Assembly: GCA_023457255.1 (NCBI GenBank)
Contig: JAEWMB010000036.1
Location: 62,001-126,000, forward strand
Reading direction: 5' to 3'
DNA: 64,000 nt
Source of the DNA: Bacillota bacterium
Lineage (GTDB): Bacteria > Bacillota > Clostridia > Lachnospirales > Lachnospiraceae
Shown here: positions 45,455 to 53,964 of the stretch, one piece after another
Position numbering within the stretch: position 1 is the first letter of the stretch
Layout of the letters: each line of letters begins with the position of its first letter
Made by a program: the position numbers and the translations under genes
The notes under the pieces: model-generated
What the model saw: only the letters and a program-made list of their open reading frames with translations
Told to the model about the DNA's origin: nothing
Databases searched by the model: none

Positions 45455-46813
45455 ATGGTAAAAGTAAAAGTATTGCAAAATGGAATAAAGGTAGTCACCG
45501 AGGAGCTTTCCTATTTAAGGACGGTCTCCTTTGGTGTATGGATTAGGGTTGGTTCTGCCAAGGAGAATAAGGAAAACAACGGAATCTCTCATATGATTGA
45601 ACATATGCTGTTTAAAGGCACAAAATCAAAATCAGCAAAAGAAATAGCAGATATTATTGCATCGGTTGGTGATGATGTGAATGCTTTTACAAGTAAGGAG
45701 CAAACCTGTTATTATGGTACCACGATAACGGAAAGTTTACCAACGTTAGTCGAGTTAATTTCAGATATGCTATGCAATTCCTTGTTATCAGAAGAGGATT
45801 TGAGAAAAGAAAAAAGGGTTATCTTTGAAGAAATTGATATGTATGAGGATTCTGCAGATGATATGGTACATGAGATATTACAGCAAAATGTATTTAAAGA
45901 CCATCCGCTTGGCTATATCATCTCAGGCTCAAAGAAAAATGTACGTTCTTTTAAAAGAATGCAGCTTATTGATTTTATGAAAAAACATTATGTTGCTGAG
46001 AATATCGTGATATCAGTAGCCGGTAATTTTTCAGAACAGGAGTTAATGGAGCAGTTGGAACGATGCTTCGGTGGAATTCGTGGTACGAATCCCAAAGCCT
46101 CCGGTACACTTTCAGTACTTAAGAAAAAGAAAGAGGAGTTGTTATTGGCTCCGTATGAGGAAAAGTATCGTAAGGCAGAGGATGTTCCAAGTTATCATAC
46201 TTGTTTTTGTCAGAGGCACAAAGATAATGAGCAGTTACATATCAATCTGGCATACTCATCGATACCGCTTGGTTCCGATGAGTCCGTTGTATTTGCAGTT
46301 GTAAATTCAATGCTTGGAGGGAGTAATAATTCCAGATTATTTCAACGTATTCGGGAAGAATTATCATTAGTATACTCCATTTATACCTACGGAAGCTCTT
46401 TTGAAAAGACAGGTTTGTATCATCTGGATATCACAGTGAATCCCCAGCAGGCATTGCGAGTGCTTCGCGAGACAAAGCTTGTAATGGACGAGTTTTTAAC
46501 AGCACCAATTACAAAAGAAGAACTGGATACTCACAAAGCCCAAGTAAAGACAGAATTTATTTTAGGCAGTGAAAGTGCAAAAGCACGAATGAATTCGAAT
46601 GCGAAAAGTATTTTGATACGTGGATATGTAAAAACATTAGACGAGATAATTGAGGATTTAAATCGGTTATCCACAGAGAATATTATCCGCTTTGCAAATA
46701 AAATATGGGGGGCCGGCTCTGCGAGTTTATGTGTGATTGGTGCGGAGAACGGAGTACGTTTTTCCACATTAAAAAAAGAATATCAGAATTTATTTTTTAA
46801 TATAAAGGGATAA
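45455..46813 (+). CDS. M16-family zinc peptidase (MlpA/YmxG-like)
   Basis: A 452-residue protein (start ATG 45455 six bases after GGGG; the ATG at 45443 is possible). The inverted zinc motif is HMIEHMLFKG at about 48, with the downstream Glu in EKRVIFEEIDMYED. The C-terminal M16 half has LGGSNNSRLFQRIREELSLVYSIYTYGS. The order pnp - M16 peptidase matches Bacillus pnp-ylxY-mlpA. Substrates are unknown; Bacillus MlpA affects protease gene control. Confidence 0.85.
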   Translation: MVKVKVLQNGIKVVTEELSYLRTVSFGVWIRVGSAKENKENNGISHMIEHMLFKGTKSKSAKEIADIIASVGDDVNAFTSKEQTCYYGTTITESLPTLVELISDMLCNSLLSEEDLRKEKRVIFEEIDMYEDSADDMVHEILQQNVFKDHPLGYIISGSKKNVRSFKRMQLIDFMKKHYVAENIVISVAGNFSEQELMEQLERCFGGIRGTNPKASGTLSVLKKKKEELLLAPYEEKYRKAEDVPSYHTCFCQRHKDNEQLHINLAYSSIPLGSDESVVFAVVNSMLGGSNNSRLFQRIREELSLVYSIYTYGSSFEKTGLYHLDITVNPQQALRVLRETKLVMDEFLTAPITKEELDTHKAQVKTEFILGSESAKARMNSNAKSILIRGYVKTLDEIIEDLNRLSTENIIRFANKIWGAGSASLCVIGAENGVRFSTLKKEYQNLFFNIKG

Positions 46814-46966
46814 CCTGTTAATGAAATTATATGGAATAGCAAAGCATGAGATACACGGAGAAGAAAGGAATGGATAATAGGATAGCTGCCGTATTGACAA
46901 TGATATTTTCTAGGCATTGAGAACTACTATCTTATACTTTTGTCTTACATAAAGGAGGATTATGAT

Positions 46967-48244
46967 ATGGAATATAATAAGTTATCAACGATATGTGTAC
47001 AAGCAGGATATACACCAAAGAATGGTGAACCAAGGGTGCTGCCGATTTGTCAAAGTACAACATTTAAATACGATTCTGCTGATACCGTAGGAAAGCTCTT
47101 TGATTTACAGGAGGCGGGATTTTTCTATACCAGGCTTGCAAATCCAACGGTGGATTGTGTTGAAAAGAAAATTGCTGCTTTAGAAGGCGGAGTTTCCGCA
47201 ATGTGTACTTCTTCAGGTCAAGCCGCTGCACTGCTTGCAATTCTTAATATTTGCAATGCCGGAGATCACATTGTATCTTCCGGTGCTATCTATGGTGGTA
47301 CTACAAATCTTTTTGCGGTTACCTTAAAGAAATTGGGAATTGAAGTGACTTTTGTAAATCCGGATGCAACCGGGGAAGAGTTAGAGGCGGCTTCGAAGGA
47401 GAATACAAAACTTTACTTTGCAGAAACTTTGGCGAATCCGTCTTTAGTTGTGATTGACATTAAGAGATGGGCAAAAGCAGCGCATCAAAATGGTGTTCCA
47501 CTATTTATTGATAATACGTTTGCAACACCAATCAATTGCCGTCCTTTTGAATTTGGTGCCAACATCATCATCCACTCTACTTCCAAGTATATGGATGGGC
47601 ATGCGGCCGCTTTGGGCGGAGTTATTGTGGATGGCGGGAACTTTGACTGGAATAACGGAAAATTCTTAGGCTTAACAACACCGGATGAATCTTATCATGG
47701 AGTGGTTTATACAGAATTTGCCGGCAAGGCTGCATTTGTCACGAAAGCAAGAACTCAGTTAATGAGAGATATGGGTGCAATGCCTTCTCCAAACAATGCA
47801 TTTTTATTAAATCTTGGTTTAGAAACATTACATCTTCGAGTAAAACGCCACTGTGAAAATGCCCTTGCGGTAGCAAAATGGCTTTCCGAGAATGAGAAGA
47901 TCACATGGGTTAACTATCCTGGACTGGAAGGAAATAAATATTATTCTCTTGCAAAAGAATATATGCCAAGTGGTACCAGCGGAGTAATATCTTTTGGAGT
48001 ACGCGGCGGCAGAGAAGCAGCAATGAAGTTTATGGATCAGCTTAAATTAGCAGCGATTGTAGTCCATGTTGCCGACGCAAGGACCTCTGTCCTTCATCCG
48101 GCAAGTACTACACACCGCCAATTATCGGAGGAACAGCTTATTGCCGCAGGGGTTAGCGCGGATTTAATTCGTATGAGTATCGGAATTGAAGATGAAGAAG
48201 ATATTATTGCCGATATCAAGCAAGCCCTTGATTATGTGAAATAA
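46967..48244 (+). CDS. metY: O-acetylhomoserine sulfhydrylase (Cys/Met metabolism PLP enzyme)
   Basis: A 425-residue PLP enzyme. The ATG at 46967 follows AAAGGAGG; in-frame ATG 46940 precedes that site. Motifs: YTRLANPTVDCVEKKIAALEGG, TSSGQAAALLAI, the PLP-lysine block IIHSTSKYMDGHAAALGG, and GVRGGREAAMKFMDQLKL. The length and GVRGG block favour MetY (O-acetylhomoserine + sulfide to homocysteine) over cystathionine synthase. It has no SAM riboswitch in the 150 bases upstream. It breaks the conserved mlpA-tepA order. Confidence 0.88.
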   Translation: MEYNKLSTICVQAGYTPKNGEPRVLPICQSTTFKYDSADTVGKLFDLQEAGFFYTRLANPTVDCVEKKIAALEGGVSAMCTSSGQAAALLAILNICNAGDHIVSSGAIYGGTTNLFAVTLKKLGIEVTFVNPDATGEELEAASKENTKLYFAETLANPSLVVIDIKRWAKAAHQNGVPLFIDNTFATPINCRPFEFGANIIIHSTSKYMDGHAAALGGVIVDGGNFDWNNGKFLGLTTPDESYHGVVYTEFAGKAAFVTKARTQLMRDMGAMPSPNNAFLLNLGLETLHLRVKRHCENALAVAKWLSENEKITWVNYPGLEGNKYYSLAKEYMPSGTSGVISFGVRGGREAAMKFMDQLKLAAIVVHVADARTSVLHPASTTHRQLSEEQLIAAGVSADLIRMSIGIEDEEDIIADIKQALDYVK

Positions 48245-48311
48245 GAGTAAGCAAACAACCGTTATTAGATAAGTATTAACTTTAAAGAGCAATAAGATAG
48301 AAGAAATGGAA

Positions 48312-48354
48312 ACTAAGAGATATCAGGCTGCATTTGATATCTCTTAGTTTTTCT
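48312..48354 (+). terminator. metY terminator
   Basis: A 15-bp stem AACTAAGAGATATCA / TGATATCTCTTAGTT, then TTTTCT. Perfect pairing. Confidence 0.88.
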
Positions 48355-48401
48355 ATATCAAGTTTGAAGGGGAATTTTAGTTTTCACCTATTTAAAATGT
48401 A

Positions 48402-48623
48402 ATGATTTTATTTCCAAAGAAATATAAATCAGCTATACCTGAGACTACTGCAGATAATAAGATTCAAAGAGATTTTTATGCAACTGCACCAAATCAAAAA
48501 TGGTCTACTGACGTTACTGAATTCAAAGTTCCTGGAGAAATATCCTCCTTCCTTGACGTATTTTGTAAAAATATTACTTGTAGAGTTTTACAATTTTATT
48601 ATATAATGACAGTTATATTGTAA
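48402..48623 (+). pseudogene. IS3-family transposase (orfB) remnant
   Basis: A 73-residue open frame with PKKYKS, RDFYATAPNQKWSTDVTEFK and a short LDVF patch, the block around the first catalytic Asp (the D of TDVTEFK) in IS3/IS150-type orfB integrases. The upstream HTH part, the second Asp and the Glu are missing, and the last 25 residues look out of frame. No terminal inverted repeats are visible. It marks the left edge of the accessory stretch. Confidence 0.75.
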
Positions 48624-48748
48624 ATAAAAATTTCCGAAAAAATACAAATTCGATCTAAGTACAGAATGGGTTGTTCTTTAAACATATTCTGATTTATTTG
48701 GAGAATCTGAAAACTAAGTAGTGAAATTTATGGGAAAGGAAGATGGCA

Positions 48749-49480
48749 ATGTTATTATTTGTATTAATTTTGTATGGCTTAATCGGTTTTATTCTTGCTA
48801 GCTTTATTCATGAAACAGGTCATTTACTCATTGCATTGTTTTATAAGTGGAAATTTAGATTATTAATTGTTGGACCATTATGTTGGGAACGAACGGATTC
48901 TACTCAGCCAATTAAGTTCCGATTTGAGTTCAATCCTTTATATTGGGGAGGAGTGTCTAGTGCTATGCCTGAAGATAGCCAACTTGTCAATCCGACCATA
49001 TGGAGAAAAATTTTGATTTCTGGCCCCCTTTTATCCATTATTGTTAGTATATTACTAATTCCAGTTTTATTTCTAACAAGAAGTTATTTCGTGTTACTTT
49101 TAATAGCAGAATCTTTTGGGATGGGGGTAATTTGCATATTACCATTCCCACTTCGGACAGGAATCACTTATTCAGATGGATACCGATATTGGAGGTTATC
49201 TCGAAATGGAGTTGAGAAGGTAGAAGAAGAGGCGCTATTGAATCTGTCACTGCTCGATTTGCTTTATCCTAGTAGACCAAGATTAGAAGAAGTTAAAGCT
49301 ATGTTATCTTCGTTGTTAGAATCGAAGGATTATACCTATCGTTATTTTGCAAATTATCAGTTATATGCGATATCAGAACAAGAGAACAATACTCTGGAAC
49401 GTAAGCATTATTTAGATGAATTAATACATATAGAGTCTAAAACGCCAAAGACTATACGGAAATTGTACAAAATACCTTAA
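48749..49480 (+). CDS. M50-like membrane metalloprotease (site-2 protease type)
   Basis: A 243-residue protein (start 48749, 7 bases after AAAGGAAG; the ATG at 48743 is nearly on the site). Helix 1 carries HETGH, a zinc HExxH motif inside the membrane, and a later block LPFPLRTGITYSDGYRYW matches the second M50 signature with its metal-binding Asp in SDG. Three or four hydrophobic helices lie in residues 1-150; the C-terminal 100 residues are soluble. Small M50 proteins occur in peptide-bacteriocin loci as maturation or immunity factors, and the HlyD fragment downstream fits that. It is the only clearly intact enzyme of this island. Confidence 0.7.
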   Translation: MLLFVLILYGLIGFILASFIHETGHLLIALFYKWKFRLLIVGPLCWERTDSTQPIKFRFEFNPLYWGGVSSAMPEDSQLVNPTIWRKILISGPLLSIIVSILLIPVLFLTRSYFVLLLIAESFGMGVICILPFPLRTGITYSDGYRYWRLSRNGVEKVEEEALLNLSLLDLLYPSRPRLEEVKAMLSSLLESKDYTYRYFANYQLYAISEQENNTLERKHYLDELIHIESKTPKTIRKLYKIP

Positions 49481-49570
49481 AGGCGAAATTGTTTCTATGA
49501 ACGTACTAAGACAGAAGTTATGAAGTGAATTTGAATGAAATGATTATGAATCAGAGAGAGGAAAATAGTT

Positions 49571-49957
49571 ATGTTAAATTGTGAGATTAATTCAATGAAC
49601 TATGTAAGTGCTTTAAGGATTAAGGAAAGAGTTAAACTTTATGAGAAACATGATATCTATAATATGGATTATGATGATTAACAGAGATGGGTAAATACAC
49701 GTGGGGTAGTAACTGAAGGTGACATCAAGAAAATGCTTGAGATTGAGGCTTTGTCAGGAGAAGAATTCAATAATGCATTAAAGGAATTATCAGAGCATGA
49801 AACTATGGTAATTGCAAAAGAAGTTGAAGAAAAAAATTGGTTCAAAGAATATCAGAAAATAATAGATGAGTATGATGAGGTAAGTCAAAAAGTTGAATAT
49901 GGCTGCGATCAAATAGATTTTGGGAGTATCAATTGCACCATTTCTACTTCGAATTAA
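49571..49957 (+). pseudogene. Orphan gene interrupted by an in-frame stop
   Basis: ATG 49571 after AGAGAGGAAAA opens a 36-codon frame (start MLNCEINSMNYVSALRIKER) ended by TAA at 49679-49681. The same frame reopens at once (QRWVNTRGVVTEGDIKKMLE...) and runs to 49957 as a hydrophilic, Glu/Lys-rich helix-forming sequence with KEVEEKNWFKEYQKIIDEYD. Together about 128 residues with one nonsense codon. I recognise no family. A separate downstream start at 49733 would give 74 residues. Confidence 0.5.
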
Positions 49958-49962
49958 TATAT

Positions 49963-50160
49963 ATGCTTCAAAAGTTCTATAGTGCAAAGGATTTGGTGGA
50001 ATTCTATAATAAATACCCAGTTTGTGCAAGAAGAGTGACAAACAAAACTATTGAATTGACTAGACATTTTACAGAAATATTACAACGTTTAGATCTTCAT
50101 TTTGAGGATATAGCGAAAGAATTAGAATTGAATGATATTGGTGAGTTGTTGTATTCTTAA
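49963..50160 (+). CDS. Short orphan helical protein or gene fragment
   Basis: ATG 49963 begins a 65-residue hydrophilic helical frame (start MLQKFYSAKDLVEFYNKYP, end IGELLYS). The frame is open from 49933. No ribosome site is visible and it overlaps the start of the HlyD-like fragment by 16 bases, so it may be a fragment of the gene in front after a frameshift. No family recognised. Confidence 0.35.
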   Translation: MLQKFYSAKDLVEFYNKYPVCARRVTNKTIELTRHFTEILQRLDLHFEDIAKELELNDIGELLYS

Positions 50161-50793
50161 TCATAGGATTCTTAGTATGGGGATATTTTGGTACGATGGA
50201 AGACTCTTTAGAGTTATATGGTGAAATGAGACCTGCAAATGAAAAAATAATTTATTCTCCAGTGACAGGATATGTTAGAAGTATCAACTATAAGGATGGA
50301 GATATAGTAAGCGAAGGTGACGTGATTTTGACATATGTCGAGATTAATTCCAGTCAAAATGAATATGGATTGAAGGCTACTTGCAATGGATATTTATCGT
50401 TAAACAGTAGTAAGTAGAGCTCTATTGAATCAGGGACAGGGCATTGGAAAAATAATAGAAGATTTTGAACACTGGAATATTGATTTTATGATTCCTGGGT
50501 ATTATATTTATGATATTCATGAGGGTGACGATATGAATGGTGCAATTATTAGTCATAATTCAACTCAGTGTGAATTCAAAGATAAAATTGATTCAATTTC
50601 AATTGATTCTGAGTATAATGAAGTTATGGGAAGTAATTGTTACAAAGCAAGATCAAGCATTCATAAGGATAAAATAAAATTCAAGACAACAGATGAGAAT
50701 TTGAAAATTGGAGGTACAGTTAAAATATATCTTATACAAAAAGAAGAAAGAATATTAGAATGGATATGGAAACAGATATTTCACGAACCATGA
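50145..50793 (+). pseudogene. HlyD-type peptide-exporter subunit, frameshifted and shortened
   Basis: Frame one (about 50145-50417) has no start codon but reads a membrane helix (VVVFLIIGFLVWGYFG) then the barrel-hybrid half (YSPVTGYVRSINYKDGDIVS, EGDVILTYVE). Frame two (50425-50793) continues as the second half (GQGIGKIIEDFEHWNIDFMI, then KARSSIHKDKIKFKTTDENL, end LEWIWKQIFHEP), as in membrane-fusion proteins of bacteriocin ABC exporters. The long coiled-coil hairpin between the two halves is absent, the N-terminus lacks its start, and TAG 50415-50417 separates the frames. So this copy is not functional as written. The partner ABC transporter is missing. Confidence 0.7.
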
Positions 50794-50834
50794 AGCAAGA
50801 GTTACGCATAAACTATATAGAAAGAGGGGGTTCG

Positions 50835-51206
50835 ATGAGAATATTACTATTGATATTTTTGGCAGTTGTTCTAGATAGTGTACGCAGAGTGAATTATGTG
50901 AAGAGAGGTGGGGTGAATCTTAGTCGATTTGAATTATGTGTAGGCTTAGTAGGATTCATAATTACATTTATAGTGAAAACAATTCTACAAATGAGAAAAG
51001 GTATTACAATTCGTGATGTATTATTAACAGTTCTTTGTTTTCTTGTTGTAGTTTTAGTAGTAGGAGTCTATAAAAGCTTAGTAATCGTAAAGTGTGCTGG
51101 AAATACACCAAGCAGTATAAATGCGCTCAACTTATCTACCTACCTGTTATTGATACTTGGCATAGTAGGGAGTATTATTACACTATTTGTATACTTTTTA
51201 TTATAG
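50835..51206 (+). CDS. Small integral membrane protein, function unknown
   Basis: A 123-residue protein. ATG 50835 follows AGAAAGAGGGGG, a clear ribosome site. Four hydrophobic stretches (ILLLIFLAVVLDS; LVGFIITFIVKTIL; VLLTVLCFLVVVLVVGVY; YLLLILGIVGSIITLFVYFL). No motif or family recognised. It sits directly after the broken HlyD gene; small membrane proteins in such loci are often immunity proteins, but nothing in this sequence proves that. Confidence 0.5.
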   Translation: MRILLLIFLAVVLDSVRRVNYVKRGGVNLSRFELCVGLVGFIITFIVKTILQMRKGITIRDVLLTVLCFLVVVLVVGVYKSLVIVKCAGNTPSSINALNLSTYLLLILGIVGSIITLFVYFLL

Positions 51207-51846
51207 GTGTAACATATGCGTGAAAGAATTATGATTTTTCTATCACGATAAACTACAAAAACAAAGTATTGAAAAAAGGCCTTTTATGGGTATATAAATA
51301 TAATATTTTACGCCTATAACTTTGAATGATTTCAGAATAAGATATTTATATTTGATGAAATTTTGCTGAGAGTTCATTTACTATTATTTGAAGCAAATCT
51401 AGCTCTGTTTCTTGTTCAACAATCTTGTTTAGAGATATAGTAATAATCCTTATTTATTGCCTTTACAAAACAAAAAACTAATAAATAAAAGATGGTACAT
51501 AAGTAAATATAGTGAAACAGGAGGAAATGGAATTAATAGATGAAAAATGGCTACTTGATGAATTTAACTCAGAAAAAATAAAGGAATAAATCTAAAAGAA
51601 TTAACATATTCAAGCGTTGAAAAAGTATAGTGGAAATGTGGTGAAGGCCATGAATATAGTGGGAATGTAGCAAAGGACATGAAATCGACGATATTAAGCG
51701 ATTTTTATTTTTTTGTTTCAAATGAATTAAAAAATACTTAATTTCCAATATTTCTTAGATTCGCATATTCTGACTTACCGTGCATAGAAAGATTCAAATC
51801 ACCAAACAATATTTAAGAAATGCATTTTTGAAAGAGGTGTACTTAA
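51207..51846 (+). other. AT-rich stretch without an intact gene
   Basis: About 640 bases. It contains the zinc-ribbon remnant at 51527-51700. On the - strand, 51346-51453 holds a 35-codon open frame without a start (IVEQETELDLLQIIVNELSA) that reads like coding sequence and may be another scrap. A weak -10-like TATAAT lies near 51298. Otherwise nothing recognised. Confidence 0.4.
51527..51700 (+). pseudogene. Zinc-ribbon (DUF4379-like) protein remnant
   Basis: ATG 51527 after AGGAGGAA opens MELIDEKWLLDEFNSEKIKE. After a frameshift near 51589 the reading continues as NLKELTYSSVEKV, a TAG, then WKCGEGHEYSG. Proteins of the DUF4379 treble-clef type commonly carry V-W-W-K-C-x-x-G-H-E; here the first Trp codon is TAG. 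Short, with two lesions, so clearly dead. Confidence 0.55.
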
Positions 51847-52785
51847 ATGAGTGATGTGAATTTTATTTTATATGATAGCGCGCAGCAGATTCAAACCGAG
51901 AATAGTGAATCAGAAACAGATACAGTTAATATGAATTCCTTAAAAGAGAGTTCAGTAGCTTCCTTACAAGCAGAAAGCCGGAATGCAGATACAGCAGATC
52001 ATGGAGCATCACATAATAACAATCAAAAAAGCCCAAAGGTAGATGAAAAACAGGCGGCGGGGAATATTAAGAAAGAAAAATTAGACAAAGAAAATACAAA
52101 GAAAGAAAATGAAAGATTAAAAGACCAAAAAATTCAGGACTTTGGACAAACAACTTTAGAGGATAACGGGAAAAATCATAAGATACATCTACTCTCCATC
52201 ATAGGAGAGATCGAGGGACACGAATGTTTATCGCAAAACACAAAAACTACCAAGTATGAGCACCTATTACCGCAGTTAGCAGCTATTGAAGATGATACGG
52301 AGACAGACGGATTGTTAATTTTAATTAATACAGTTGGAGGAGATGTATCCTGTGGCTTGGCGCTTGCAGAAATGCTTGCTTCTTTAAGTAAACCAACCGT
52401 TTCCCTTGTGATTGGAGATAGTCATTCAATTGGGGTCCCGCTTGCAGTTGCAACGAAGTATTCTTTTATTGTCCCAACCGGTACAATGATTGTGCATCCG
52501 GTTAGGATGTCAGGTATGGTGATTGGTGCACCGCAGACTTATGATTACTTTAAATTAATTCAAGATAGAATAGTAGGCTTTGTTTCCGGGCATTCCAGAA
52601 TCAGTAAAGAGCGTTTGGAACAACTAATGTTAAATACCGGTATGTTATCTAAAGATCTTGGAACAATTCTTGTCGGAGATGAAGCGGTAGCGGAAGGTAT
52701 TATAAATGAGGTTGGCGGTATTAACCAAGCAGTTGAAAAGCTTCATCAAATGATAGAAGAGAGAAAAAATAAAAAGAGTAAATAA
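51847..52785 (+). CDS. tepA: ClpP-like serine protease TepA (translocation-enhancing protein)
   Basis: A 312-residue protein. The first 110 residues are low-complexity and charged (KEKLDKENTKKENERLKDQ); the ClpP-like domain follows (about 115-300). The catalytic Ser is in GDSHSIGVPLAV and the His in IVHPVR; GLLILINTVGGDVSCGLALA is the substrate-loop block. No membrane helix is visible. TepA was linked to protein export and spore protein turnover in Bacillus. The pairing tepA - ftsK/spoIIIE matches Bacillus order (ymfB-spoIIIE). Confidence 0.85.
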   Translation: MSDVNFILYDSAQQIQTENSESETDTVNMNSLKESSVASLQAESRNADTADHGASHNNNQKSPKVDEKQAAGNIKKEKLDKENTKKENERLKDQKIQDFGQTTLEDNGKNHKIHLLSIIGEIEGHECLSQNTKTTKYEHLLPQLAAIEDDTETDGLLILINTVGGDVSCGLALAEMLASLSKPTVSLVIGDSHSIGVPLAVATKYSFIVPTGTMIVHPVRMSGMVIGAPQTYDYFKLIQDRIVGFVSGHSRISKERLEQLMLNTGMLSKDLGTILVGDEAVAEGIINEVGGINQAVEKLHQMIEERKNKKSK

Positions 52786-52790
52786 TCTAA

Positions 52791-52832
52791 TGGCAATAGG
52801 AGAGTTAGGAAGACTCCTATTGTCAGTTTTTT
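52791..52832 (+). terminator. tepA terminator
   Basis: TGGCAATAGGAG (52791-52802) pairs with CTCCTATTGTCA (52814-52825, one wobble), then GTTTTTT. Confidence 0.85.
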
Positions 52833-52910
52833 ATAATTACTTATCTTTTATGTCAGATTATAGAAAAGTTATGCTACAGGTTTTTCTTAAAATACATAAT
52901 CTTTCTTGTT

Positions 52911-52939
52911 TTGCACCATTCGATATGTTAAAATATCAT
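52911..52939 (+). promoter_or_regulatory. Probable promoter of uppP
   Basis: TTGCAC (52911-52916) and TATCAT (52934-52939), 17-base spacer, 30 bases before the start codon. Confidence 0.5.
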
Positions 52940-52968
52940 AGATTAAGTAATCGGATTGGAGAAGAACG

Positions 52969-53793
52969 ATGGATTTTATTGAATTGTTAAAAGTCATATT
53001 TCTTGGCATTGTGGAAGGAATCACGGAATGGCTGCCAATTAGCAGCACAGGCCATTTATTGTTAGTGGATGAATTTCTGGAAGTAGATCTCAGTGAAAAA
53101 TTTATGTCGATGTTTAATGTGGTAATTCAGTTAGGAGCTATCCTTGCGGTTGTGGTGCTGTATTTTAAGAAACTATGGCCATTTTCAAAGGAAGAAAAAA
53201 ATTATATAAAAAAAGATACATTCTCCCTATGGTTTAAAATAATTGTGGCATGTATTCCGGGAATTGTGATTGGGATACCTTTTGAAGAGAAGGTGGAAGA
53301 GTTATTCTTTAATCCTCAGACAATTGCTGCAACATTAATTATTTACGGTATCTTATTCATTGTCATCGAAAATCGAAATGCCGGTAAAAAACCTAAGATT
53401 GCGAAGTTATCCGATATTACATACCAGATGGCGTTATTTATTGGAATATTCCAATTGTTAGCAATGATTCCTGGTACTTCAAGATCCGGTGCTACGATTA
53501 TTGGAGCAATGCTTTTTGGGGCATCCCGTTATGTAGCTGCGGAATTTACTTTTTTCCTGGCAATTCCGGTTATGTTTGGAGCAAGTTTTATTAAATTATT
53601 GAAGTTTGGATTTACGTTTACCGGTACCGAAATTATTGCATTAATTACCGGTATGCTGACTGCGTTCCTTGTATCTGTCATTGCAATTAAGTTCTTAATG
53701 GGGTATATCAAGAAGAATAATTTCAAGGTATTTGGCTGGTACCGAATTGTACTAGGTGCTATTGTAGCGGGGTATTTCTTACTTGCAAGATAA
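52969..53793 (+). CDS. uppP: Undecaprenyl-diphosphatase (BacA/UppP type)
   Basis: A 274-residue polytopic membrane protein with about eight helices. Signature 1 is LGIVEGITEWLPISSTGHLLL and signature 2 IPGTSRSGATIIGAML, the BacA catalytic and phosphate-binding motifs. It recycles undecaprenyl pyrophosphate for cell-wall synthesis and gives bacitracin tolerance. GGAGAAG precedes the ATG. It splits tepA from ftsK compared with Bacillus. Confidence 0.93.
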   Translation: MDFIELLKVIFLGIVEGITEWLPISSTGHLLLVDEFLEVDLSEKFMSMFNVVIQLGAILAVVVLYFKKLWPFSKEEKNYIKKDTFSLWFKIIVACIPGIVIGIPFEEKVEELFFNPQTIAATLIIYGILFIVIENRNAGKKPKIAKLSDITYQMALFIGIFQLLAMIPGTSRSGATIIGAMLFGASRYVAAEFTFFLAIPVMFGASFIKLLKFGFTFTGTEIIALITGMLTAFLVSVIAIKFLMGYIKKNNFKVFGWYRIVLGAIVAGYFLLAR

Positions 53794-53845
53794 AGTAAGA
53801 AAAGATATAATATTTTTAGGAGTGTATTGAACAATCCTAGGAAAG

Positions 53846-53884
53846 CAATAGGGCGCTCGTATGTCGTGCGGTCTATTGTTTTTT
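53846..53884 (+). terminator. uppP terminator
   Basis: CAATAG (53846-53851) with CTATTG (53873-53878), inner GGCGC/GTGCG-type pairs, then six Ts. Confidence 0.65.
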
Positions 53885-53964
53885 GTGGTAATAAAATCCA
53901 ATAAATCATTGTCTTAATAATAAAAATTATAGTAGCAGGGAGATTCGAAAAAAGGAGGAGTAAC

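Noticed and set aside
45364..45546. + strand basic 60-codon frame before the M16 peptidase
   Set aside because: It overlaps the peptidase start in another frame and its translation has no protein-like pattern.
46814..46966. SAM riboswitch or T-box ahead of metY
   Set aside because: Too short and no conserved core; a TTGACA at 46895-46900 also lacks a matching -10.
52790..52990. 66-codon frame between tepA and uppP
   Set aside because: It runs through the terminator hairpin and the uppP promoter and overlaps the uppP start.
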